From contig CADCHF010000005.1 of assembly GCA_902801175.1 (NCBI GenBank), positions 94,998 through 137,516 of the forward strand: 42,519 nt of DNA, written 5' to 3'. The notes beneath the pieces were generated by a model. That model searched no databases. It was not told where the DNA came from and was given only the letters and a program-made list of their open reading frames with translations. The DNA is from an uncultured Coriobacteriaceae bacterium. Lineage in GTDB: Bacteria > Actinomycetota > Coriobacteriia > Coriobacteriales > Atopobiaceae. Shown here piece after piece: positions 8,875 through 16,287 of the stretch. Numbering within the stretch: position 1 is the first letter of the stretch; the number at the start of each line of letters is the position of its first letter. The translations under genes were made by a program, and so were the position numbers.

Positions 8875-10154
8875 TGGGCGCCCCGACCAACATCTCGTTT
8901 GGCCTTTTGGGCCACCCGCTGGGACACAGCTGGTCCCCGCAGATTCACGCTCAGCTAGGCGCATACCGGTATGACCTCGTTGACCTCGGCGAGGACTCCG
9001 CTCGAGCGTTTCTTTTGGGCAACGGCTGGCAGGGCCTCAACGTCACGATTCCCTATAAGCGCATGGCCGCCGAGCTGGCCGACCAGAGAAGCCACCGCGT
9101 GGATCGACTCGGGGTTGCCAACACGCTCGTCCGCCAGCAGGATGGCACGGTCTTTGCCGAGAACACCGACGTGCTTGGGTTTGCCTGGATGCTCGACCGC
9201 TTTTGTCAGAGCAAGCTTGGCGGTACGCCTCGCGAGGTGCTTGGGGCCGGCGAGGCCCTTGTGCTGGGAACGGGCGGTGCGGCTCAGGCGGTTCGTGCGG
9301 CCCTCGAAGACTCCGCGGGCTGCACCGTATCGCTCATTTCGCGCAGGGGCGATGACACCTACGAGAACCTTGTTGAGCGCCATCCGCACGCTCGACTTGT
9401 GGTAAATGCCACTCCTGTGGGCATGTATCCAAACTGTCCAGAAAGTCCCCTTTCCACCGAGGTCCTCTCTGGGCTCTTGGAGCTGAGGGGCGTGCTCGAC
9501 GTGGTCTACAACCCCGAGAGGACGGGCCTTTGCCTTGCTGCCGAGCAGCTGGGACTTGCCTCAGAGAGCGGCCTGGCCATGCTCGTTGCCCAGGCGCACT
9601 TTGCCAGCGAGCTCTTTCAGGGCAAGCGCCTCGACGACTCGAAGGTTGGGCAAATCGAGGACGCAATCAGGCACTCGCAGAGGAACATCGTGCTCATTGG
9701 CATGCCCGGCGCCGGCAAGACGAGCACGGGCCGGATCCTTGCGCGAAGCCTCAGCAGGCCGTTCATCGACCTCGACGATGCCTTTGACATGGAGGTCGGC
9801 TGCTCGCCAGAGGTCTTCATCCGAAATCATGGCGAGGAGGAGTTCCGCAAGCACGAGAGCGAGGTAGCCAAGCTCTATGGCGCACGGTCGGGCCTGGTCA
9901 TTGCCTGCGGAGGCGGCATCGTGACGCGCGAGCGAAACTATGCCAGTCTGCACCAAAACGGAACTATTGCCTTCATTGACCGTCCCTTGTACCAGCTGAC
10001 GAGCGCCGGTAGGCCAATCTCGCAGCTCAAGGGCATCGAGCGCCTTGCCAACGAAAGAATGGGGCTCTATGAGTCATGGGCGGACGTTCGAATCTCTTGC
10101 ACGGGTTCTGCGGCTGGCGATGCGGCGCTGCTCAGGTCAAGGCTCGGACTCTAG
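8874..10154 (+). CDS. aroE-aroK: Fused shikimate dehydrogenase - shikimate kinase
   Basis: 426 residues, two enzymes in one chain. Residues about 1-268 are shikimate dehydrogenase: LGHPLGHSWSPQIH, NVTIPYK with catalytic Lys62, ENTD with Asp99, the nucleotide motif GTGGAA 132-137, and NATPVGM. Residues about 272-426 are shikimate kinase: Walker A GMPGAGKT 276-283, FIDLDDAF (Mg/shikimate Asp), FRKHE (Arg325), CGGGIV 345-350 and a lid-type Arg380. All catalytic residues are present, so both halves should work. It performs steps 4 and 5 (dehydroshikimate to shikimate to shikimate 3-phosphate). Start is ATG 8874 overlapping the pheA stop; a longer upstream reading lies inside pheA. Confidence 0.94.
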   Translation: MGAPTNISFGLLGHPLGHSWSPQIHAQLGAYRYDLVDLGEDSARAFLLGNGWQGLNVTIPYKRMAAELADQRSHRVDRLGVANTLVRQQDGTVFAENTDVLGFAWMLDRFCQSKLGGTPREVLGAGEALVLGTGGAAQAVRAALEDSAGCTVSLISRRGDDTYENLVERHPHARLVVNATPVGMYPNCPESPLSTEVLSGLLELRGVLDVVYNPERTGLCLAAEQLGLASESGLAMLVAQAHFASELFQGKRLDDSKVGQIEDAIRHSQRNIVLIGMPGAGKTSTGRILARSLSRPFIDLDDAFDMEVGCSPEVFIRNHGEEEFRKHESEVAKLYGARSGLVIACGGGIVTRERNYASLHQNGTIAFIDRPLYQLTSAGRPISQLKGIERLANERMGLYESWADVRISCTGSAAGDAALLRSRLGL

Positions 10155-10356
10155 CGGAATCCAGCCCAATCACCTTTACCTAAGACTTTGTCTTATTTGA
10201 TGCCTCTTTACTGGCACAATTCGTTCGTGCCACAGGCGGCAACCGTCTGCCGTCTGACCCGTTAATTGCGGCAAACTGTCAGTCTTTGTCACGTATTCTT
10301 GTCTGTGGACAAGACGTGCGCATTGGCAGCTGCCGTGCGCTAACGAGGAGTACGAC
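10155..10356 (+). promoter_or_regulatory. Structured leader upstream of the EIIB gene
   Basis: About 200 bases holding four hairpins in a row: TAAGAC/GTCTTA at 10181-10195 (followed by TTTG, possibly a weak terminator of the aromatic operon), TGGCAC/GTGCCA at 10212-10232, TCTTGTC/GACAAGA at 10297-10314, and GCGCA/TGCGC at 10318-10340 enclosing the self-complementary GGCAGCTGCC. The last ends a few bases before the AACGAGGAG ribosome site. No clear promoter boxes were identified. Confidence 0.4.
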
Positions 10357-10794
10357 GTGTCGAACGATGATATTGCAGCGGCTGTGCTCGAATGCATCGG
10401 CGGCTTCTCCAATGTGACGGGAAACTCGCTCTGCGCGACGCGGCTTCGCGTCTCCCTCAAGGACGCCAGCAGCGTTGACCGCAACGCGCTCCATTCCATC
10501 AAGGGCGTACTTGGCCTTGCCGACCGTGGCGAGAACAGCATTGAGGTCGTATTTGGGCCAAATCTGGTCAAGGGTGTCTATCACGCCTTTGAGCGCCTTA
10601 CCGGTCTCTTTGGCGACGAAGGTTCTGCCGAGCCCTCCCCAGCGCGCCAGCCGGTCAAGTTCCAGGTAAAGATCACCCCCGAGACCCCTGGCCGTCCTCA
10701 GGTCCAAGCAACGACAGCTCGCCCGTCGGTGACTCCCACCCTCGTTGAGGATGACGACACAAACGCGCTGCTTGGACGCCTGCTTGACGACTGA
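10357..10794 (+). CDS. Stand-alone PTS EIIB (glucose-type) domain protein
   Basis: 145 residues. Residues about 3-85 match the glucose/sucrose-family EIIB fold: DIAAAVLECIGGFSNV, then the phosphocysteine loop CATRLRV with Cys26, then IKGVLGLADR and VFGPNLVKGVYHAF. The remaining 60 residues are Pro/Thr/Asp-rich and probably disordered, ending in an acidic stretch. No EIIC or EIIA domain is fused or adjacent, so it is not a complete transporter subunit. It may pair with a distant EIIC or act as a phosphorylation-dependent regulator; both are inference. It starts at GTG, with GAGGAG 6 bases upstream. Confidence 0.8.
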   Translation: MSNDDIAAAVLECIGGFSNVTGNSLCATRLRVSLKDASSVDRNALHSIKGVLGLADRGENSIEVVFGPNLVKGVYHAFERLTGLFGDEGSAEPSPARQPVKFQVKITPETPGRPQVQATTARPSVTPTLVEDDDTNALLGRLLDD

Positions 10795-10817
10795 AACCCC
10801 TCTCATAGGCACAATGT

Positions 10818-10850
10818 AAGACGGCCCCCAAAGGAGGCCGTCTTGTTTTG
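10818..10850. terminator. Bidirectional intrinsic terminator
   Basis: AAGACGGCC with further C residues pairs with GGCCGTCTT across a short A-containing loop, followed by GTTTTG. It lies between the EIIB gene and the convergent cyclo-ligase gene and could serve both, though the T-run favours the rightward strand. Confidence 0.8.
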
Positions 10851-10913
10851 ACGCAGAAATGCTGTTACGCAAGTGCCTTCTGGCGTGTCATGCCATGTGA
10901 CGCGCACTGACAG

Positions 10914-11519
10914 CTAGCCCTTGATGCCGCGGTCGCAGACCCATACGGACCCGTCGCTCACCAGCACGTCCATGGGGACATCGTGGTCGTCGTGCGGAAG
11001 CGGATTGCTGCTGATGCGCAGGGCACGGACCAAGCCCACCTTAAGCCCGGGATAGTTTGCAAGGTAGTTGTCGTAATAACCTGCACCATATCCAATGCGA
11101 TAGCCCTCGGCATCAAAGACAAGGCCGGGCACGAGACAAATGGAGTCCTCAAGGTCATCGTCAGAGATGGGCGTGCATTTGGCGGGATCGGGCTCCAGAA
11201 CGCCGCGAGAGCCGGCGCGCATGCCCTCGAGGGTCTCGATCTCGTAGAACACGAGCTTGCCGCGGTCGCACACGGGAACGGCAACACGCTTGCCATCCTT
11301 CCAGGCCTTCTTGATCAGCGGCGTGGTGTCCATCTCATCGCGATAGGTTACATAGGCAAGAATCAGCGGGGCCTTACGATAGGCGGCCATTGCCGTAAAA
11401 TGAATGCGAATCTCGCGGTCGACGCGCTCGGCATGCGCAGGTGCAAGCTTGGCACTGACCGCCTCGTAGCTGCTCCTCAGGGCACTCTTGCTTGCGTCTT
11501 CGCCATATGAACTTGCCAT
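10914..11519 (-). CDS. fau: 5-formyltetrahydrofolate cyclo-ligase
   Basis: 201 residues. Converts 5-formyl-THF to 5,10-methenyl-THF with ATP, returning stored folate to one-carbon metabolism. The C-terminal family signature is clear: CLVPGLVFDAEGYRIGYGAGYYD. The central part has AYVTYRDEMDTTPLI and the VAVPVCDRGKLVFYEI strand pair seen in MTHFS enzymes. AAAGGAG lies 6 bases before the ATG. The gene is divergent from the YgjP-like gene and convergent with the EIIB gene; neither context is functionally informative. Confidence 0.9.
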   Translation of the reverse strand: MASSYGEDASKSALRSSYEAVSAKLAPAHAERVDREIRIHFTAMAAYRKAPLILAYVTYRDEMDTTPLIKKAWKDGKRVAVPVCDRGKLVFYEIETLEGMRAGSRGVLEPDPAKCTPISDDDLEDSICLVPGLVFDAEGYRIGYGAGYYDNYLANYPGLKVGLVRALRISSNPLPHDDHDVPMDVLVSDGSVWVCDRGIKG

Positions 11520-11622
11520 GCGGGCTCCTTTCGCCTTTGCACTAGTTTAAACGGCAAGAACTGCGCCCTGTGCCTTGCACGACAACGGCTACGATTTCCA
11601 CACGTAAGGATAAGGACAGAGT

Positions 11623-12372
11623 ATGTCAAAGTGCCTACCAGCATCAACTCGCAATATTATGAGTCTTTCGCTCGGAGGTTTTGAGGTGCTGCTCGAGCGC
11701 AAAAGCGTAAAGAACATCAACCTTAGGGTGCGACGCGACGGTACCGTTTACGTGAGCGCCCCACGTCGTCTGCCGCTCGATGCAATAGAGCGCTTTGTTG
11801 TGAGCAGGGCCGATTGGATAGCCTCGGCACAGTCGCACGTTCACGAGCGGGCGCAACAGGCGCAGTGGAGCGCCGAGGACGGACAGGTCATCTTCATCTG
11901 GGGCGAGCCGCACGTCTTTGAGCTGAGGACGCTGCCGGCAAGCGGCGGACGTCCATCGTGCAGCTTCTCACGTCATGACGGCCACCTGACCTGTGCTGCC
12001 GACGAGCGCATAGCCACCTCAAGCCCAGAGTGCCTCGAGGCACGAGACAAGCAGCTCTCGCAGTGGCTGCGCGAGCAGGTGAGGAGCCACACGGCTCTGC
12101 TCATGCCCGCATGCGAAGAGGTCGTTGGCCAGCACTGCGCCGGCGTGCGCTTTAGGACCATGAAAAGCCGTTGGGGTAGCTGCAATGTCTCAACGCGCCT
12201 CATCACCCTCAATGACAGGCTTGTTCACCATGACCCCAGATGCCTGGAATACGTCATCTTCCATGAGCTCTGCCATCTGTTGGAGCCGAGCCACAACGCT
12301 CGCTTTCATGCGCTCATGGACCAGGTTTGCCCCGATTGGCGGGAGCGCAAGGACCTGCTCGAACGGCGATAG
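11623..12372 (+). CDS. YgjP-like metallopeptidase domain protein (DUF45)
   Basis: 249 residues. Zincin-like: His214-Glu215-x-x-His218 in the motif FHELCHLLEPSHNARF, where a third ligand is likely His224 or His229; upstream are KSRWGSCN and LNDRLVHHDP, the hallmark block of the YgjP/DUF45 family. The N-terminal half (VLLERKSVKNINLRVRRDG, VYVSAPRRL) is the usual family strand region. Substrate is unknown; proteolytic activity of this family is not well established. ATG at 11623 is preceded by AAGGA; an ATG 36 bases later is an alternative. Confidence 0.85.
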   Translation: MSKCLPASTRNIMSLSLGGFEVLLERKSVKNINLRVRRDGTVYVSAPRRLPLDAIERFVVSRADWIASAQSHVHERAQQAQWSAEDGQVIFIWGEPHVFELRTLPASGGRPSCSFSRHDGHLTCAADERIATSSPECLEARDKQLSQWLREQVRSHTALLMPACEEVVGQHCAGVRFRTMKSRWGSCNVSTRLITLNDRLVHHDPRCLEYVIFHELCHLLEPSHNARFHALMDQVCPDWRERKDLLERR

Positions 12373-12375
12373 CAA

Positions 12376-12416
12376 CAAAAAAGCGGGCCACCGCAAAAGG
12401 TGGCCCGCAAGCTTTT
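12376..12416. terminator. Bidirectional intrinsic terminator
   Basis: GCGGGCCACC (12383-12392) pairs perfectly with GGTGGCCCGC (12399-12408), flanked by an A-run at 12377-12382 and GCTTTT on the other side. It serves the YgjP-like gene and the convergent trpS. Confidence 0.9.
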
Positions 12417-12435
12417 GGTGCGAAAGCTCCGCCCG

Positions 12436-13488
12436 TTAGTAGACCATGCCCATGGCCTCGCGAACCTCGGCCAAGGTCTTCTCGGCAATCTCGTTGGCAC
12501 GGCGGTTGCCATCGGCCAGGACGTCCTTGATGTAGTCGAGGTCGTTCTCGAGCTCGTGCCTGCGCTCACGGATGGGAGCAAAGTAGCCGTTAACGGCCTC
12601 GGTCACCACGCGCTTGAGCTGGCCGGCGCCGCCGTTGCCAATCTCCTCGGCGATCTCTGCGGGATCGCGGTTGAGGCAGATGCCGGCTGTGGTGAGCAGC
12701 GCGCTCACGCCAGGGCGGTTGTCGGGGTCATAGGTGATGAAACGCTCGCTGTCGGTGCGCGACTTCTTGATGAGCTTTGCGGTCTCCTGCTCGGTCATGC
12801 TGATGGAGATGGCGTTGCCGTAGCTCTTGGACATCTTGCGACCATCGAGGCCGGGGATGAGCGGTGTCGAGGTGAGCAGGCCCGCCACGTCGGGAAAGAC
12901 CTTGCCGTAGCGCTCGTTGAAGCGACGGGCGATCTTGGCGGTAACCTCAATGTGGGGCAGCTGGTCGCGGCCAACCGGCACGATGTTGCCCTTGCAGAAG
13001 AGGATGTCGCAGGCCTGATGCACCGGATAGGTGAGCAGGAGACCCGTGAGCGAGTGGCCAGAGGCCTCCATCTCGGCCTTGACGGTGGGGTTGCGCTGGA
13101 GCTCGGCCTCGCTCACAAGCGAGAGGAACGGCAGCATGAGCTGGTTCTCGGCAGGCACAGCGGAGTGCGTGAAGATCATGGTCTTGGCGGGGTCAATGCC
13201 GCAGGCAAGGTAGTCCATGACCATGTTGTAGACGTTGTCCTGGATGTTTGCCGTGGTGTCGCGGTCGGTGATCACCTGATAGTCGGCAATGATGATGTTG
13301 GTGTTGATGCCAAGGTCCTGCAGACGGACGCGCTCCACGAGCGTGCCAAAGTAATGCCCAAGGTGGAGCCTGCCGGTGGGACGGTCTCCGGTGAGCATCG
13401 TGTACTTGCTGGCATTGCCGGCAGCTATGTCTTCCTGAATCTGGTTGGAGCGACGCAGTGCCGCCTCGTAGCTTCCCTCGTTAGGCAT
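12436..13488 (-). CDS. trpS: Tryptophanyl-tRNA synthetase
   Basis: 350 residues, normal for the class Ic enzyme. Charges tRNA-Trp. The HIGH-like site reads TGDRPTGRLHLGHYFG and the second site is KMSKSYGNAI; the YPVHQACDILFCKG and VPVGRDQLPHIE stretches form the tryptophan and adenylate pocket. The upstream 200 bases show no T-box specifier or antiterminator consensus, so tRNA-dependent attenuation is not supported. The ATG at 13488 has AAAGGACC upstream. Confidence 0.96.
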   Translation of the reverse strand: MPNEGSYEAALRRSNQIQEDIAAGNASKYTMLTGDRPTGRLHLGHYFGTLVERVRLQDLGINTNIIIADYQVITDRDTTANIQDNVYNMVMDYLACGIDPAKTMIFTHSAVPAENQLMLPFLSLVSEAELQRNPTVKAEMEASGHSLTGLLLTYPVHQACDILFCKGNIVPVGRDQLPHIEVTAKIARRFNERYGKVFPDVAGLLTSTPLIPGLDGRKMSKSYGNAISISMTEQETAKLIKKSRTDSERFITYDPDNRPGVSALLTTAGICLNRDPAEIAEEIGNGGAGQLKRVVTEAVNGYFAPIRERRHELENDLDYIKDVLADGNRRANEIAEKTLAEVREAMGMVY

Positions 13489-13610
13489 GGAGGGTCCTTT
13501 CGTCTTGATGGGTCACACAGCGTTCTATGGTATCCCAAAGATGGCTGCCAGATGCATAAGAACCCTATTGACCAAGCTTTGTGGACAAACAATGCCATTA
13601 CATACGGCAA

Positions 13611-13648
13611 GGTGGCAGACGCTTACATGCGCCTGCCACCTCATTTTT
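13611..13648. terminator. Hairpin downstream of arcB
   Basis: GGTGGCAG/CTGCCACC with an inner CGC/GCG forms a long stem at 13611-13640. It lies 50 bases past the leftward arcB stop. The T-run (TCATTTTT) is on the rightward side, so for arcB it would be a terminator with a weak U-tract, or simply a 3-prime stabilising hairpin. Confidence 0.6.
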
Positions 13649-13689
13649 AGAAAATGCGTCTTAACGCTTTGGCTGTCTTGCGGCGCCAC

Positions 13690-14682
13690 CTACTTGAGGG
13701 TCGCGTACATGACGGCCTTGATGGTGTGCATGCGGTTCTCGGCCTCATCGAACACGCGGGACTGCGGGCCCTCAAAGACCTCGTCGGTAACCTCCATCTC
13801 GGTGATGCCAAACTCCTCGGCAACCTCCTGGCCGTGCGTGGTGTTGGTGTCATGGAAGCTCGGCAGGCAGTGCTCAAAGATGGCAGTGGGGTTGGCCTCG
13901 GCCATGAGCTCGGCGGTCACACGGTAGGGCGTGAGCATCTTGATGCGCTCGCCAAACAGGTCGTAGGACTCGCCCATCGAGACCCAGATGTCGGTGTAGA
14001 GGCAGTCGCAGTTGCGAGCGCCCTCGTGCGGATCGTCGGTCAGAACGATCTCGCTGCCGTTCTCGGCGGCAATCTTGCGGCAGGTCTCGACCAGCTCGGC
14101 CTCGGGCATGCGCTCCTTGGGACCGCAGGCGCAGTAGTTGATGCCCAGCTTGGCGCACACGACCATGAGCGAGTTTGCCACGTTGTTGCAGCAGTCACCA
14201 AAGAAGGTCAGCTTCTTGCCACGCACGTCACCAATCTCTTCCTGAAGGGTGAGGATGTCGGCGAGCATCTGCGTGGGATGGAACTCGTCGGTGAGGCCGT
14301 TCCACACGGGCACGCCACTCTTGGCGGCAATTTCCTCGACATCGGACTGCTTGAAGCCACGGAACTCGATGCCGTCGTAGATGCGGCCGAGCACGCGTGC
14401 GGTGTCCTCAACGGACTCCTTGTGGCCCATCTGCGAGCTGTTGGGGTCAAGGTAGGTAACGCCCATGCCAAGGTCGTAGGCGCCAACCTCAAACGAGCTG
14501 CGGGTGCGCGTCGAGGTCTTTTGGAAGATGAGGACAACGTTTTTGCCCTCAAGATAGCGGTGCGGAACGCCCGCGCGCTTCATGCTCTTGAAGTCGGCAG
14601 AGAGCTTGAGGAGATAGCGGATCTCGTCGGAGGTGAAGTCCAGAAGCTTGAGGAAGCTGCGACCTGCAATGTTGACACCCAT
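13690..14682 (-). CDS. arcB: Ornithine carbamoyltransferase (catabolic, arginine deiminase pathway)
   Basis: 330 residues. Interconverts citrulline and ornithine plus carbamoyl phosphate. Signatures: carbamoyl-phosphate loop KTSTRTRSSFEVG, HPTQMLAD, DIWVSMGE and FEHCLPSFHD (the HCLP ornithine site). The start at 14682 has AAAGGAG upstream; a 37-codon longer reading lacks one. It lies downstream of arcA on the same strand, which argues for the catabolic rather than biosynthetic role; the protein sequence alone does not separate argF from arcB. Confidence 0.93.
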   Translation of the reverse strand: MGVNIAGRSFLKLLDFTSDEIRYLLKLSADFKSMKRAGVPHRYLEGKNVVLIFQKTSTRTRSSFEVGAYDLGMGVTYLDPNSSQMGHKESVEDTARVLGRIYDGIEFRGFKQSDVEEIAAKSGVPVWNGLTDEFHPTQMLADILTLQEEIGDVRGKKLTFFGDCCNNVANSLMVVCAKLGINYCACGPKERMPEAELVETCRKIAAENGSEIVLTDDPHEGARNCDCLYTDIWVSMGESYDLFGERIKMLTPYRVTAELMAEANPTAIFEHCLPSFHDTNTTHGQEVAEEFGITEMEVTDEVFEGPQSRVFDEAENRMHTIKAVMYATLK

Positions 14683-14758
14683 GTGGGCTCCTTTCGTTGA
14701 TGGGACTTGCACGGTGTGCCGAGACACACGATACGACAGGTTTGTTTCAGCAGTGTAT

Positions 14759-14783
14759 GCCGCCTTGGGGCAAGCAAGGCGGC
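14759..14783 (-). promoter_or_regulatory. Intercistronic hairpin between arcA and arcB
   Basis: GCCGCCTTG (14759-14767) pairs perfectly with CAAGGCGGC (14775-14783). It lies in the 137-base arcA-arcB gap. No U-run follows on the leftward strand, so read-through with RNA processing or partial attenuation is more likely than full termination. Confidence 0.5.
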
Positions 14784-14819
14784 GCCTACGCAACTAACAC
14801 AAGTGCCAGAGCGCCATGC

Positions 14820-16067
14820 CTACAGGTCCTCGCGCTCAAAGGGCATGCTCATGCATCGTGGGCCACCGCGTCCGCGCGAGAGCTCTGCCGAGGGAAGCAC
14901 CAAAAGATCGAGACCTTCCTTGTAAAGGACCTCATTGGTAACAGAGTTGCGCTGGTAGACGCAGATCTTTCCCGGAGACACGCAGAGCGTGTTTGACCCG
15001 TCGTTCCACTGCTCGCGAGCGGCCGCCGTTGGGTCGCCTCCGCCACAGGGGATGAGCTTTACCGCATCGAGCCCAAGGGCGCGCGCCAGCACGTGCTCGA
15101 GGGTGTCGATCATCTCCTCGATACGGACGTCGCCACGCTCGCGACCAGGGCGGATCTTAAACACCTGCAGGGTGCCCATGATTGCCGGGTGAATCGTGAA
15201 CTTGTCCACGTCAATCTGGGTAAAGACCGTGTCCAGGTGCATGAAGGCGCGCGAGACGGGGATGTTGAAGGCATAGATCGTGTCGACCTCAGAGGGCTCG
15301 TCACCCCAGAAGAGGTTCTGCGCAAGCTCGTCGATCGCCGATGCCTGTGTGCGCTGGGAGATGCCAATGGCCAACGTGTGGTTGTTGAGGATGAGGACGT
15401 CTCCGCCCTCCACGTGGTACGGGCTGTCGCGGTGATACCATTGCGGGCACCTGCGATAGAGCGGGTGATACCTAAAGATGAACTCGCCCACCAGGGTCTC
15501 TCGGCTGCGCGTGTTGGAGTACATGTGGTTGAGCATCACGCCATCGCCCACAATGGCAAAGGGGTCACGCGTGAAGTACGCGTTTGGCATGGGGTCTACC
15601 AGCAGATTTGTCTCGGAGTCCTGGTTTTGGCCAACAAGGTCGGAGAGCAGGGTGTTTGAGACACGCGGCAGCTTGACCTCGTTCTTGCGCAAGCCGGCGA
15701 TGGTCTTCTCAACAAAGGTTTGGGTGTCGGTGATGGAGTCGAGATACTCCTTGACCGCAGCGAGCATGGAAGTACCGCGCAGGCCCGACTCGGCCAGCCA
15801 ACGGTCGGTGTACTCGGCGCGCGCCCACGAGCCGGCGTCGAGTGCCTCGGCACAGAGCTTCTCAAGGTAGAGCACCTCAATGCCCTCACCGCGCAGGATC
15901 TCGGCAAAGCGGTCGTGCTCCTGCTGGGCAATCTCCAGATAGGGGATGTCGTCAAACAGCATGCGGTCGAGGTTTGCCGGCTCAAGGTTTAGGAGCTCCT
16001 CACCCGGGCGCCTAAGCATGACCTTCTTCAACCGGCCTATCTCGTTGTGGACGCACAGTCCGCTCAT
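14820..16067 (-). CDS. arcA: Arginine deiminase
   Basis: 415 residues from the ATG at 16067 (a GTG four codons upstream is an alternative with no spaced ribosome site). Hydrolyses arginine to citrulline and ammonia. Signatures: RRPGEELLNL, the active-site stretch MPNAYFTRDPFA, VEGGDVL, the His region AFMHLDTVFTQ, and the nucleophile Cys in GGPRCMSMPF near the C-terminus. With arcB and a carbamate kinase it would yield ATP and raise pH; no arcC or arcD lies in this window. Confidence 0.95.
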   Translation of the reverse strand: MSGLCVHNEIGRLKKVMLRRPGEELLNLEPANLDRMLFDDIPYLEIAQQEHDRFAEILRGEGIEVLYLEKLCAEALDAGSWARAEYTDRWLAESGLRGTSMLAAVKEYLDSITDTQTFVEKTIAGLRKNEVKLPRVSNTLLSDLVGQNQDSETNLLVDPMPNAYFTRDPFAIVGDGVMLNHMYSNTRSRETLVGEFIFRYHPLYRRCPQWYHRDSPYHVEGGDVLILNNHTLAIGISQRTQASAIDELAQNLFWGDEPSEVDTIYAFNIPVSRAFMHLDTVFTQIDVDKFTIHPAIMGTLQVFKIRPGRERGDVRIEEMIDTLEHVLARALGLDAVKLIPCGGGDPTAAAREQWNDGSNTLCVSPGKICVYQRNSVTNEVLYKEGLDLLVLPSAELSRGRGGPRCMSMPFEREDL

Positions 16068-16216
16068 CTTTTCACGCACCTTATGTATTGGAATATAAGA
16101 ACAGCAATTAGATACATGTTAGCGCCAGAGACCCAAAAGGTCTCACGACGAAGCCTCTCTACCCCTAGACTACAGCTCGATAGCGCGACCACTCCCCTGC
16201 TTAATAAGGCAAGTTT

Positions 16217-16245
16217 TTCATGTTCTACCAACATACTGGTATTAT
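16217..16245 (+). promoter_or_regulatory. Candidate promoter for the polyphosphate kinase gene
   Basis: TTCATG at 16217-16222 and TATTAT at 16240-16245 are separated by 17 bases, a vegetative-type arrangement with a good -10 and poor -35. The ATG follows 43 bases later. The rest of the arcA-ppk spacer (16068-16287) also contains a 6-base hairpin GAGACC/GGTCTC at 16128-16144; no clear arcA promoter was found. Confidence 0.35.
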
Positions 16246-16287
16246 TGGTATTTCGTGAAGGCGTTACACCACTATCGAGGGATTGCG

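Noticed and set aside
13489..13610. Possible T-box leader of trpS
   Set aside because: The spacer is short and contains no T-box consensus, specifier stem or antiterminator.
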